From assembly GCF_022539665.2 (NCBI RefSeq), contig NC_081339.1, positions 9,359,367 to 9,423,366 of the forward strand: a stretch of DNA of 64,000 bases, in the 5' to 3' direction. Shown here piece by piece: positions 1-11,987 of this stretch; within the stretch, counting starts at the first letter, position 1, and the number at the start of each line of letters is the position of its first letter. The notes below the pieces were generated by a model that saw only the letters and a list, made by a program, of their open reading frames with translations, was not told where the DNA came from and did not search any database. The translations under genes were made by a program, and so were the position numbers. The DNA is from Daphnia carinata (Eukaryota > Arthropoda > Branchiopoda > Diplostraca > Daphniidae).

Positions 1-3000
1 CCTCGTCAATGATGATAAGGCTGGCTTTCCTGATGTTGTGTGCTTCAACATGGTGCTCTTCTATTTTTGACGTTGTTGTTTCCGTAATTGGAGGATAGAT
101 TTTGAATCGTAAATGGTAAGTACTTCCATTACTCAATAAAATCGAAGAGATTCCAGTAGAAGCGACAGCAATCACTGATTTTCCTTGTCCTTCAAGCACA
201 TTAATGAGCGAGTTGTAGAGGAAAGTTTTTCCAGTTCCACCAGGTCCATCCAAAAAAAACTGATTGTTCACAGATGAATGACCGTGATCATTCACTGACG
301 TCATGACTCGGTCGAAAATCGCTTGCTGTTCCGTGTTCAGCTGGGCAACCATTATTTCTCCTCTTCTTATCTTCTGAGCACGCACCTCATCCGAGCCTTC
401 ATCTTCTTCCTCTTCAATCAGCCGATGGATCATTTGAAAATCAGGGACTGCCAATTGGAATTCTTCAAGATTGTGACCACTATGCCTTAACATATCTTGA
501 ATACATTTGAGCGCAAGGTTTTTCGCAATTTCATCTTCATGGCCTCGTCTTGTGAAGTCTTCCATGAGATGTTGCAGGTTGTTGTTGAACAGTAATTGAG
601 CGTTGGTTGGGGAGCAATGAACGCAAATGTTTACAAACAATTGCCTTAATTGGATGGGCATTTGAAATTCAACTGCTTCCGCCATTACTCGTTCCCAAAC
701 GCTATCATCAGCCAGCAGGTTTCTTGCTATAGCAGCTTCTTTGAATGTTGGATGCAGAATCCCGTCGACCGTCCTCAAAAAGTCGAAGCTGGTTGCACCA
801 GGGACGTTGATAAGAAGCAAACGAAGACTGTGCCTTTCGACTTGCTTGACGGAAACAGAATAAATGCGCCCAATAACGTTGATCCTCTTTTTTCTCGGTT
901 TCCATTTCCTTGCGGTCAAACCAAAAATGATGAGGAATTTCGCGATAGAAGTAAGATCTAGCTGGCGGATGAGTAGAATTTAATTTGAACCAAGCCGTCA
1001 ATGTAGTTAATTGTGAGGCAGAATTGATCACAGCCTGCTCTTCCATTCCCGGATGAAAAAAAACCGATTGTTCTTGAGGAAGATGAATAGCAAGACGAAT
1101 AACAGCGTGTGAACGGTAAGAAAGCGGATACTTAAAAATCCTCCAAGTGGCTTCAGGGGCACTGACATATCTTGTGTCCAAGAACGTTGTTATTTCATCC
1201 CATACAATACGGTCTTGACCTTCTTGATTCTCTCCTCTGCTTAACTGTATATTTGCGCAATCATGTCCTTTGTATATGTACTTGAAAATATACTTTATGC
1301 TGGTTATAGAAGCGCAAAACTCCAGATTAATGTGCGAATTGAATTTTAGTGAAAGTTAAGGGTTGTAGGGGACGACCCAGCTGTTGTCCACTCGGTGACT
1401 GCTGCTGTTGTTATTGAGCGAGTAGCTACGACCGTTATTTCTCCTTCGATAAGTGGGATATCCATTTCCGTTGATGATCGTTTCTTCCGCAAATGGTTTT
1501 GGAAACAATTTTGTGCATATATCACCATCCATGCAAGGAGAATTGCGATTAATTTCCTTTCCGCATGGGCCGTGAATCATGTTGCTCATTACAATCTTGT
1601 GAAGTATCGGGTTCACTTCTGGATCCGGAATTTCAGCACATATCGTCTTGTCGAAAGAAGATGTGTCTATATCTTCTTCAGTTGTTGGAACGTCATTCTC
1701 ATCTATCCACATCAGTAGATCGACATGTGGAAGACCACGCTTCTGGAATTCGATGACATGAATCCTCGCAACAATAATCCCCAAAATTTGACGTTCTTGA
1801 ATATCCTTTATTAATTCTTTCAGTTTAAGATGATAGACTCTTGAAACAATATCAGGCCTATTCGATGGAATTTGGTAAGCTTCAATATTTTCTGTGATCT
1901 CTGGCCATTTCGGGTTGCAGGTAAAAGTAAGGAAAAAGGTGGGCTTTCCAAATTTTCCACAAATAGCCATCGCGTCTTGGTACCCCTGCTTCATGGCCCT
2001 TGGACTTCCAATGAAAGATGATGGTAAGATGACCGAAGTCCCGACAGTCATGTTCTCTCTTTCCGCTCGAGTATTCAAATAATCCATAAGTCCATTGTAC
2101 TGCGCGACGTGTAGATCTGCCTGATGTGTCTGAACATACTTCACTCGGTTAGCTTCAACTTTAACGTACGAATCAACTATCCACTGCTGAGTGAGTGGAC
2201 CGCCGTATAAGGCTGCGTTGAAGTATCCACGAATGGACATTCTGCTGCTATAGAATTCGCATTGTGTGATTCTTGACCGATGACCAACTCTTCTCACTAC
2301 AGGTGCATCAGGGTCTATATCAAGGGCATCTTCCGGTTCCAGTTCCGGTTCTACAACGTCTGGTACAGGATTATCTGGAGTATCACATAGAACTTGAGCT
2401 TCACAATCCATCATATCATCTTCTTGTGAGCAATTGCTTTCATTATTTTGGTAGTTATCTGAAATAGCTGGATTGGTGTGAATCATGTTCTGATCCCAGC
2501 CATTGTCTCCATTAGGAAAGAGTAATGGATATGTCATGGGATCGCACATTGGTTTTTGAGTGTCGATTAGAATGAATCGATTTCCTCTTCGTGGAATTAA
2601 GAGATGGCCGCGTATATCCCTATTTTCGGGTGGAGCACCATCAATGCTTTTGAAAACCACTGCTATTTCTTCTCCTGTGGGGCTGTTGTAACGCCTCTCA
2701 TCCTGTGTCCGACGGTCATTACGGATAATCATTCCAATTTCCATGGGTCTTCTACCCTCCATTTCGGCAAGAAGATCCTCCTCGGCTGCCATTTGACTCA
2801 TATTCTTATACATGGCAGCATAGGGATTACATTGACGAAGAAGAGAATCCAATTGTTCCATCAGAAAACGGTCACAGCGAACGTTGGCAGGATTACTGGC
2901 CCGAAATTCGTTTGCCTGAGAAGAATCAATGAAATACAGTTGGGCGTATTTTGGAGCATTGTCTTCGTGTTGGTATCCAATAGCTGTTGTATTGTGATAT

Positions 3001-3919
3001 ATCTGCCCGTGGATTCGAAAGCAATAGGGGCCGCGACCTGGTGGACTGTCGATTTGTGCTCCCATGGATGCGAAGGCAAGAGCGTTATTGTAATTTCTTA
3101 TCATTTTCAAGAAATGAGGAGATTTTGGATGACTGTCGGTGAAGAGATGGTATAGCAATTCAGGGCATTCTCTAGGTGGAGGAAGAATGACTTTTCCTCT
3201 TGAACAACAAATGCGGAACTTTCGATCAGACGTTTTCTCTCCTTTGAAATGTCTTGCGCCACAGTAATCACAGACCTCGTCCATTTTTCCACAGTGATGA
3301 ACTGGTACAAAATATTCGTTGTCTATTTGTTTCTGAGCAGCTTGGTGTGTTCTCGTTGCTCGATTAGTTCGATTTTGCGCAAGATATTCCAAACGATGTT
3401 GTCGCTCTTCTTCTGTCTCAACAATAACCATTTCTGCCGGGTGTTCAGCCTCATTTGCTTGTTGTAGATGCAGCATTTCATCATGTTCTTCCTCTCTTTG
3501 TAAAGAAATCTGAGCCATCCTTGCTCTAGTCTCCTCTTGAAGTTGTTCTATATCTTCGTCATTTTCAACTCGTCCGTAACTAATAATTTGCTGTCTGTTA
3601 ACTTCTCGTCTTTCATCTGCTTCATTTGTTGTTTGGTTGCAGCGAACATTCTGATGTTGCAATCTATCTTTCATGCGCGAAACACTGGCCTTATCTGGAG
3701 TTTGGATTTCACGGGCTTTTCTTTGACGAACAGCATGTGCTTCTAGAGCCGTTTGCTGTTCTACAGGATCAAGTCTTTGTTTTTTGCTTTAATCCGTTCT
3801 CGATTTTCCAGCAATCTCTTCTCTCTGACTTCAGGCGATTCAGCTGCCCTTTTTTCACGCATTTTAAGGTTTTTGGCTGCTTTTTGTTCTTCAGTGAGGG
3901 GAGGGCATTTTGGAGGCAT
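1..3919 (-). pseudogene. Helitron Rep/helicase (RepHel), 5' part, broken, cut by window edge
   Basis: Rolling-circle transposon protein: an N-terminal HUH endonuclease that nicks DNA, plus a C-terminal Pif1-like SF1 helicase. The first ATG (MPPKCPPLTEEQKAA) is at 3919. A frameshift near 3780 leads into a 772-codon open stretch (3674-1356) with a CDYC/CC zinc-finger-like N-terminus and the Helitron N-domain (GKPTFFLTFTCNPKWPEI). In-frame TAA at 1356-1358, then the same frame continues to about 900, where a second frameshift occurs. The helicase follows with Walker A (GPGGTGKTF, about 220-250) and Walker B (LIIIDE) at the window's first bases. The Rep motif reads GLPHVDLLMW instead of the usual His-x-His, so the metal-binding motif is also lost. 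Clearly a dead copy. The helicase C-terminus and the 3' hairpin lie outside the window. Confidence 0.92.
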
Positions 3920-4440
3920 TTTCAAACGCAAGTATAACCAAACGCACTTAACTCTAACAACTTAAACTTAACTAACTCTAACACGAAAATCACGTCAGGA
4001 CTGAAAACACGGGAAAACAAAACCTTAAACACTTTCTTATCGAACTGAAAAACACTGCAAAGAATTACGTAAACCAATGCTTATTAAACATAAGACAACA
4101 CCGCAAAAAATAACACAAAACACTTGAACACCCCTGAAGAAACAGCAAGAATTACATAAAGATAATGCAATACACCTTAATCAGCTAACTTAATGTAGGT
4201 AATAGCTAAGAAAGTGAGCTCTCCGATGTCGATTTAACCCTTTGACGCGATAGACGTGGAAGGAAAATATATAAGAATACTCACTTACTTGGTAAATTTA
4301 GATCCAGATCCTTCGTAGTAGTGTTGAAGCTCCCGTTAATACACAGGACGGCCAATGACTCTGCAAACAAAAAAAAATAATAAAATTAGCGTGTGTGTTG
4401 CTTTACCTAAAGTATTTTACAGTCAACGCAATTGGTCATT
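3920..4440. other. Upstream flank of the Helitron gene, exon-like block at 4289-4360 (minus)
   Basis: No coding gene recognised. On the minus strand 4289-4360 is bounded by a plausible acceptor (TTTGCAG) and a strong donor (GTAAGTGAG), and one frame is open across it, so it could be an untranslated or short coding exon upstream of the Helitron ORF. The Helitron 5' TC terminus could not be placed. Confidence 0.3.
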
Positions 4441-6830
4441 AAAGCTTACAACGTTTAAATTTGTATGATTTGATTAACATTGAATTATATAGTCAACTTC
4501 TAAATAGGACGTTAATGACAAATACAATACTAACCCGAAATTTACATATAAATAAACAATTAGCATGTGACTGACTAAATTAAAAATAATTCCATTAACA
4601 TTTAAATGAAATAGTGAAGAACAAATTGAAAAACCTTAAGATTCTAAAAGGAACGGTGAGAAACAATTTTAAAACGATATACCTTGTTGATAGAATGTTC
4701 AATGACCAATAAAATATTAAATTCAAATTTATATACATATACATCAATATCATCTTACTTTGTAAATAACAAATAACTGGAATAAAATTTAAATAAATTA
4801 ATATCCACTAAAATTGGCAAACTTGACTTTAAAAAAGTAACGTAGAGAATTTGAAAACGCTTTAGAATGTTAATAGACTATACCAGGATAATTAATAAAC
4901 TAACCAAAAAAAAAAATATATATATATATATAAATAAAGGTAACTTTGTAAATAACATAGACTTTGATAACATTTTATAAATAGGTTTTTAATTAAAGTT
5001 TTGAAAATTTCATTTGAAAAGAAACGGTGAGAGAAAAAATTGGAAACGTTACATTTAGAACAATACAATTACCAAAAATACATATATGTGTACAAAAAAA
5101 GTAAAATTTGAAAATAACCTATGACTTTAAGAAAATGTTAAGAAATAGGCAATGAAATGAAATTTAAAAAACTTGATTTTAGAAAACCACGATGAGAAAA
5201 AAATGTTTCACCTTACAAATAAAATGTTAATAAGTAATAAACTTACCAAAAATATATGTATATATAAATAGTACCAACTTTGTAAATGACACATTACTTT
5301 GATAAAGTTAGAAGAAATTAAGAAATAAATTATCTTTAAAAAATTTAATTTGAAAAAGGAAACGGTGAGTTAAATATTTAAAACGTTATACCCTTTAAAT
5401 AGAATGTTTTAAGTTCAATATAAAACTTGAAAAAACATATGTATAGGTACATAAGTAAAATGAATTTTGTATACAGTATATGAATTTTAAATATTTATGA
5501 AAAAGTATTGAACTAAAAATTTAAAAAACTTAAATTGGAAAAGGAACGAAGATAAAAATAGGAAACGTTACATCTTTAAAACAAAGAATTTCAAGATAAA
5601 TAATAAACTTATCAAAAATATAAATTGATGTACATAAATAAAACGAACTTTGAAAATAGTACATGTCTATGACTACTATAATACTATAACATTTTAATAA
5701 TTAACTAAAAATTTAAAGAATATAATTTGAAAAAGAATGGTGCAAAAAAGTGAAAACATACCTTGCGAATAGATTCATTATCAATATTTAACTTAGCAAA
5801 ACATATATATATGCTTATCAATAAACTTAACTTTGTAAATAATATATGACTATGATACCATTTCAATAAATAAGTACTGAACTTAATATTTAAAAATCTT
5901 AATTTGAAAAATGTAACGGTAAGAGGAAAAAAAATTTAATATGTAATACCTTGTAGATAGAATGTTTCGAAGTCAATAATAGTTTTAAAAAAATATGTAT
6001 ATATAACATAAATCAAATATAGTGTAAATAATATATAGTTTTGCTAACATTTACAGAAATTAGAAAGAATGAAAATTTAAAATTCTTGATTTGAAAAAAG
6101 GAACGAAGACAAAAATTGAAAACGTTACGCACATTGAAAATAAAATATTTTAACATAAATAAGATAATATATATATATATATATGAGCATAGATAAAATA
6201 AACTTTGTAAATAATGTAAAGCTATGATAATATTTTAATAAACAACTATAAATTTAAAAAACATAATTTGGAAAAAGAACGGTGAAAAAAGTGAAAACGT
6301 ACCTTGGGTTTGAATCAATAGATAACTTAACAAAAATATATATATGTGTACATAGATAACATAAACTTTGTAAATAGCATATGACTATGATAAAATTTTA
6401 ATAAATATGTATTGAAATAAAAATGTGAAAAAATTAATTTGAAAAATGGAACGGGGAGAGGAAAAACTTTAAATACATTGTAAGTAGAAGGTTTCATGAA
6501 AAACGGCAGTTACCAAAAATTTATATCTAAGCAAATAAATAAAATAGAGTTTGTAAATAACATATAACATTGTTAACATTTTAAAAATTAGGAATGAAGG
6601 AAAATTTTAAAACAATGATTTTAAAAAGTAACGGTGAGGTAAAATTTTAAAACGTTACACCTAGTACATAAAATGTTTCAATACAGTTACCAAAAATATA
6701 TATGTATGTAGATAACTGTAATATACCTTTAAATGACCTCTAAAATAGAAATATCATATAACTATTTAAATAACTTAAAGGTTACAAACAATAAAACTGG
6801 ACTTTAAAAACAGGAACGGTCAGGGCAATT
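4440..6830 (+). repeat. Diverged ~180-bp AT-rich tandem repeat, about 13 copies
   Basis: A recurring block GGAACGGTGAG followed by a run ending AAAACGTTACACC reappears at about 4651, 4841, 5021, 5189, 5361, 5545, 5730, 5915, 6100, 6280, 6450, 6630 and 6815, spaced 168-190 bp. Between these anchors each unit repeats the same order: an ATAAACTTACCAAAAATATATA-like segment, AACTTTGTAAATAACATATGACT, a TTTTAATAAATAGG-like segment and a run of A. Copies are strongly diverged and contain small (TA)n expansions, so the array is old. No ORF of note. Confidence 0.8.
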
Positions 6831-7016
6831 TCAGTATCTATTTGTGGTACCTTAAATTAATTATTACCGTCTTATAATTGTACGGGGAACAGAGGAGACT
6901 TGATGAAGTTGATTGTTGAAACTTTCAAGTTTAAATTGTAAATTGGAATAAATGAAATAATATTTCCAAAGGCAAAGCCAGTTTGAATGAGCATACAAAG
7001 CAAGGTCAGTGGGAAT

Positions 7017-7479
7017 CATGGCCTACTATAATCACGGCCAGCAAACGCGCAATACCCCCTGCGCCTAAAACGAAATTGCCAGAGATCTAATACCCCAAAT
7101 TGATCCGCTTTCCACTGTTTGGTAACTAACAAAGAATTGAAATGAGTGGGAAAAACAATGGAAAGTGGAACCTAGCGCCGCGCGTGGCCAGTTTACTATA
7201 GGAAAGGAGAAAAAAGAAAGATTTATGCTGGATTCAAACACGGGTCTCCCGTATTCCAACTGAAAGTTCTACCCATTAGACCAAAATTGATAGTTAAATT
7301 GCTAGACGACGGTTTCACCGCCTTTACCATTCAGTGGCAAAAGTCGGGGAAATCGGAATGGGTGGAATGAAGCTGCACAAAGTCGATTTGGGGCATTAGG
7401 CTCCCTCTGGCAATTTTAGTTTTTTTTTTAGGCGCAGGGGGTATTGCGCGTTTGCTGGCCGTGATTATAGTAGGCCATG
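7017..7479. mobile_element. 463-bp MITE with perfect 54-bp terminal inverted repeats
   Basis: The first 54 bases (7017-7070) are repeated exactly in inverted orientation at the right end (to 7479), and an imperfect inverted match continues about 40 bp further in. The termini read CATGGCCTACTATAATCACG. An 8-bp duplication GTGGGAAT flanks the element at 7009-7016 and 7480-7487. No transposase, so non-autonomous. An 8-bp target duplication is typical of hAT-type transposases among others; the superfamily is not certain. Confidence 0.9.
7227..7284 (-). other. tRNA-like segment inside the MITE
   Basis: On the minus strand it reads TGGTCTAATGGGTAGAAC, an A-box-like D-arm, then about 20 nt later GTGTTTGAATCC, close to a B box. 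Acceptor and T stems do not pair properly, so it is not a functional tRNA. It may be a tRNA-derived internal pol III promoter relic. Confidence 0.5.
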
Positions 7480-7607
7480 GTGGGAATACAAAGAAAGTTA
7501 AAAAAAAAACGTTACTATTGCGCAACATTCATTCCATTACGCCATCTAGGTGAAAGTTTCTAAGGTAAAGAATAGCAGTAGCCCATTCAAACTTAAAATC
7601 GTCTACT

Positions 7608-7859
7608 ATGGCCAGCGGTAAGCCTACTTATTTCTTAAAAATTAACGTTAATTAACTTATTAATAATTTTAACGTTTTTGAATTAGAAATTATTATGGAA
7701 ATAGAAGAGGACGTTGAGCTCTCCATGTCTCAACATATAATCCTAACTGAAGAGGAAACCATGGAGGAGGACAAAAAAGAAAAAAAAAAGAGAAAAAAAA
7801 AAACTGCAAGAACTACAACAAAAGTTCAACGTCCTAAAGAAGAATGCTTTTCTAGCTAA
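7608..7859 (+). CDS. Possible small two-exon gene (Lys/Glu-rich), uncertain
   Basis: ATG at 7608 starts a 10-nt exon ending at a GGTAAG donor. A TTTTTGAATTAG acceptor at 7686 opens exon 2 (7687-7859), giving 60 codons in frame: an acidic start (MEIEEDVELSMSQH) and a Lys-rich run. After the A-rich run at about 7770-7803 another frame reads a helical Leu/Lys/Gln segment (LQELQQKFNVLKKNAFL) up to a GTAAG donor at 7875. A downstream block at 8220-8315 also reads as helical in one frame. The A-runs may therefore hide a length change in a longer coiled-coil gene. No family recognised; could be a pseudogene or chance. Confidence 0.3.
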
Positions 7860-10400
7860 AGTTGCAGTTAATTGTAAGTATTGTATTCCATATTATATAT
7901 CCATATATTATTATGTATATTAGAAATGGTATCGTGTAGACCAAATTTTTGAAAGCGCAGTCTTTCCTAAAATTTTTTACAGTTTGCCATTCTGTATTGA
8001 TGTAGGGCAGATGGAGAAAATTTAAAACAAATTTTCCTTTCTATTCTCCTTTTATCAATAACATGAATGAAACCTGTTAAAAATTTTACAAAAGTTTGTA
8101 CTTTGAGAAATTTGAACTAACCGTTCCCATGGCATAACAATTGAAGCTGTAACTAAATGGATACTTACATTTCTGCAGTTCAGTTGTTTTAATTTACAAT
8201 TAATATCTTTATCTTTATAGGGCGGAGAGAAATCATCTAATTGCGCACAACTTGATGGTCCACGCAAGAAAAGCCCTTGCAAAAGCCAAGCAGGAAATGG
8301 CTCAAAATAAACAATAATTTGGAAGAACAACAAAAATTTAATGTAATAACCACCATAAACAATAAACCAGAAATCAAAATTAAAATACATATATTTATTA
8401 TTCACATTATAACAAACTACAATAAGGTTCATATGTAGGCGGGTAATATTTTAAGTTTCGGCAACACGCGTAGCTGGGAAATCACACAAACCAATTTTCC
8501 TACAATATCCGCACCCCGCAGTTTACTTTTCCAAAACCCCATCCCACCAATTCACTGTAGCAGACGACGGTTTTGCCGCCAGCCAATCACAGAAGCCGGC
8601 GGCGGTTTTGACGCCAGCCAATCAAAACAAAAGCACAAAGTCACAGACACAGGCTCCACCTCCAATTTCCTTGTTTTTTTATAGAGTATAGATTTGTGGA
8701 TCTGGCAACGGTTTAGGCTTCAAGCAGACGATGAAATGCGTTAGGAAAGTAAACAAACCAACGAACGCCGAACGGAAAAAGGAGAATTCTTAGTTGACTG
8801 GTGCATTCTGCCGTTGTCTGTTCAATAATAAAATCAAAACAATTTGCTGGAGTTTCTTAAAGTTTTGTGGTGCCTTAAGTACTTTTCTTAGCGTATAGTT
8901 CTGTGAAATTTTTTTTTCATTTCTGTGAAATTTTTTTTCATTTTTTTTTTTTTTGAGTATTTTTGTAGTTTTACCAAAAGAATAGTAATTTTTCTTATTA
9001 TATAGATTGTATGATTTTCTTACGCCTATTATCGGCCTCCATTTGTATATACACATTTAATTAGGCAATCGTAGGAGCACAGAGGGCGTTGAAATGACGT
9101 GCCACATCCTGATGCACACAGACAACCTGAAGAGCAATAATAACACATCTAATTTCTTTACATGAAAAGGAAAGGCAACACAGATTAAGTGTTGGTTAAT
9201 GTGTACTAAGACTTGTACTACAGTGTACGAGAAGCAAGCAGGAAATTCCTATTCAGGTAGTATACAATTTGACTTAGAAATCTTTGCATTTCAATTTCTG
9301 CAATCATATTTCAGTTTATTTTGAAAACCAATCAGGTCATTCGCTTCCGAAGTGGAAAACAACTTTAATATGCACAGCACCTTTGACGTTATTCACCATC
9401 GTTATTGACACACAGAACTTCTTTCTACTAGAAACTCGAGATGGTGTTGAAAACTCTTCTAAACCGTTTGGCGTAGCTATTCATAAAACAACAAAGCCTT
9501 TACATTATCTTTTCCCAGTTTCTTATGGCAACGGTATTGTTTTCTATTGTAGCGCTTCATCGTTGAAACTGAATCACGCGTGATTGCAAAAATTTCTAAA
9601 GGGACCCTATTTAGCGCGTGAATGAAAACTATAACACCAGATATTAACATCAATAGCAAGTGCTTCATCACAAAGCGAAACTCTACAAAAACAAAATTCC
9701 AACTAGTTGGAATGACTCGACGGCATCCGGAATGAATCACAGGTATAGAATTTAAACGTACTGTACAAGAACAAATTAAACTAGGTAACACATTGAAAGC
9801 AAATTACTAATTAGGTAGCTTTGGAACAACATGTTGGCGGATAGTTTTGACTAGTGGACACACGCAATTGCGCTACTGATGCTCATTATTCATAGCCATT
9901 TCGTGCCATTGGATAACTACACCATTGTCAATAACGACGAAATCGAAACAAAAAAAAAGGCGGTGAAAAATGATAATTCTGCAACGTTTATGAATGACGA
10001 AGAAAAAGATGAAATATAAATACTTCTGTATACGCGGTACATGGGTTTGCAACGATGCTGGAAGCCTCACAGTTCTTCACGTAAGGAATGATATTGAATT
10101 AATAATTCTTACTGTTGAACCTTTATTTCTTTTCAGTAAGTTCTAAGATTCGCAGCAAATAATCTTGAATATAATTTCATTATTGTCGATATTACATTTA
10201 AATCAGCATTCGTTTTTTCTAGGCGCTTCATTCGCTCGCATAACAATGGTTAGTGGGATGGGGAAGATAATTATGCGTTTCTTCGATATTTGAAAATGCA
10301 TACGACACGAGCGATTAGAGGTAGTGTAGGAATAGTGGTTGTTATGTCAGAATGAACAGGTGGACCCTCTGGCCTGAAAAGACGAATCAGGATGATAGAA
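7860..10400. other. Sparse region without a confident gene
   Basis: AT-rich sequence. At 8570-8635 two near-copies of a GACGGTTTTGCCGCCAGCCAATC-like segment sit in tandem, each ending in a CCAATCA box. An 18-bp perfect palindrome lies at 9696-9713. A minus-strand ATG at 9668 begins a hydrophobic signal-peptide-like stretch (MKHLLLMLISGVIVFIHA), and a cysteine-rich block is readable on the same strand at 9126-9029 after an acceptor; see findings. The remaining ORFs here show no family features. Confidence 0.5.
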
Positions 10401-10405
10401 AACCT

Positions 10406-10440
10406 TATAAAACGAGGTCAAATCGAAGGTAGAGGTTAGT
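10406..10440 (+). promoter_or_regulatory. Core promoter of the tyrosine-rich pseudogene
   Basis: TATAAAA at 10406-10412 and an initiator-like TTAGT at 10436-10440. The A of the initiator (10438) is 32 bases after the first T of the TATA box, the canonical arthropod spacing. The start codon follows at 10534. Confidence 0.6.
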
Positions 10441-10533
10441 CGAATGAACATCTTTGACACAGTATAGTACTAGCAGTCTTTCAAATACCAATAGCTGAAT
10501 TAATATAGTGTCTTCCAGTTCCAACCTGCAATC

Positions 10534-11463
10534 ATGGGTAATGTACACACTTCAACTTGTTTAATGATTTTAGTTAATGTGATGATGCAATTGTTGATTA
10601 AATTGATGTTTGAACGAGGTGAAATGATTCTTTATTGTCGTTTTAAGCATTTCAATGTCATAATGGAATTATGAAAATTAATGTTTGTTTTTTTTCGTCA
10701 GGTTATGATGGCATTATGCTGCTACTAGCTGTCGTCTTCTGATGACTGGATCGACTTTAAGTGTGCCGATGGGTTCATCTTGTGGATACGGTATCTATTC
10801 ATACCAGACAACCACTGTTGTGTCGTATTACGCTACGAAGGAGGCCGAGCACTACACCACAACATATGTGGCCCGTACTTCCTACACCGATGCGCCCAAG
10901 TATTACAGCACCAAGGCACCTGAATACTACACATCTACGTATGCAGCTCCGGCTTACTATACGGAGGCCTTGAAATACTACTCCGCACCGAGCTATTACA
11001 CAGAAGCGCCAGTGTATTACACAACAACATATGCCACTCCAAGTTACTACACCGTAGCTCCCACCTACTATACGCCTCTGACTATTACACGACAATCTAC
11101 GCTTCCCCGCCTACCACATACGCTGTCCCAGCTTACTATACTGAGGTTCGCATGTATTACAAGACGGAGGGTCCACGATACTACACGACGAAGGCTCCCG
11201 AGTACTACACCACCACGTACGCGGCACCAAGTTATTACACTGAAGCTCCAACATACTACACAACAACATCTGCCACTCCTAGCTACTACAGCGAGCCACC
11301 AAAGCACTATTTCCAAATACTACACTACCACTTACGCCGCTTATATGTCAGTAATGTGAATGTGCGAAGGAATCTAAAGATTTCCGAAGGAATACCGAGA
11401 TCGCGAGTTCAATCTCACCTGGAGCGTTGGGTTTTTATTTCTATCTCTTTACGAGGATTGTAG
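10534..11463 (+). pseudogene. Tyrosine-rich repeat secreted protein (cuticle/adhesive-like), frameshifted
   Basis: Exon 1 is only ATGG (10534-10537) before a GTAATG donor. Exon 2 starts at 10702 after TTTTCGTCAG and reads a hydrophobic leader (GIMLLLAVVF), but the frame hits TGA at 10740. The body resumes in another frame at 10742 with repeats of YYTTTYATPSYYTEAP and KYYSTKAPEYYTS. A second frameshift near 11080 moves the repeat into another frame (11152 on). Such Tyr/Thr/Pro/Ala repeats are typical of secreted structural proteins and are abundant in Daphnia (family knowledge). Two breaks plus loss of repeat character at the end make this a pseudogene, although its promoter looks intact. Confidence 0.75.
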
Positions 11464-11674
11464 CTGCCTGCGATCACCTGATTGAACTGTGTTACTTTGA
11501 TAAAACTAGCAGACAAAATGCTGGAATACATCTCCTGAAGTTGGAAGTTGGACAAAACTCTTGTGGAAAATGGATACAAAGCACTGACTGTTCATTCAAT
11601 TAGCAAACGTAGTTTCAATTACTTTCCTCTATTTTATTAAACCTGTCGGTATCGGGCAGGTTAAAAATAACACA

Positions 11675-11794
11675 TTCTCCAGGCGAGAATCGAACTCGTG
11701 GCCTCGGCATTACTTAGAGAATCGTTCAATCCCGAAACACAATGAAATTACTGTCGCATAAGTTCCATTCGCCAACCAGCTGCGCTACTGGAGA
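11675..11794 (-). tRNA. tRNA-Ile(TAT) with intron, slightly degenerate
   Basis: The 7-bp acceptor stem is fully paired (TCTCCAG at the 5' end at 11794, CTGGAGA at 11676-11682). The D-arm reads GCGCAGCTGGTTGGCG, the anticodon TAT is at 11760-11758, and the T-arm is CGAGTTCGATTCTCG. The distance between anticodon and 3' anticodon stem (TGCCGAGG) leaves an intron of about 45 nt directly after the loop, where tRNA-Ile(TAT) introns lie in animals. Mismatches: one in the anticodon stem, one at the base of the T stem and a G-A in the D stem. It may be weakened or dead. Confidence 0.75.
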
Positions 11795-11987
11795 CAGAAA
11801 TACTAACCTCAAAAGTGGTTCTTTAAATGTATCCGCTAGTGTATTAATATAACCAGAAGAAAACGGACATATTTGCGCTTGGGTCCTTACGATAGTTGTG
11901 GAATAAAGGCAATGATATAAATAACCTAGACCTGACCCAAATGAAAAATTTGCGGCATGCAAATTGGAAGGCAGGTATATATTTAAA

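Noticed and set aside
7227..7284. Functional tRNA gene in the MITE
   Set aside because: Acceptor and T stems do not pair and the anticodon arm is not formed; only A/B-box resemblance remains.
8055..8432. 125-codon minus-strand ORF
   Set aside because: AT-rich Tyr/Phe/Ile composition, no motif, and it overlaps the possible plus-strand small gene.
9284..9583. 99-codon plus-strand ORF
   Set aside because: No domain, no promoter, and it overlaps the candidate minus-strand secreted peptide; probably chance.
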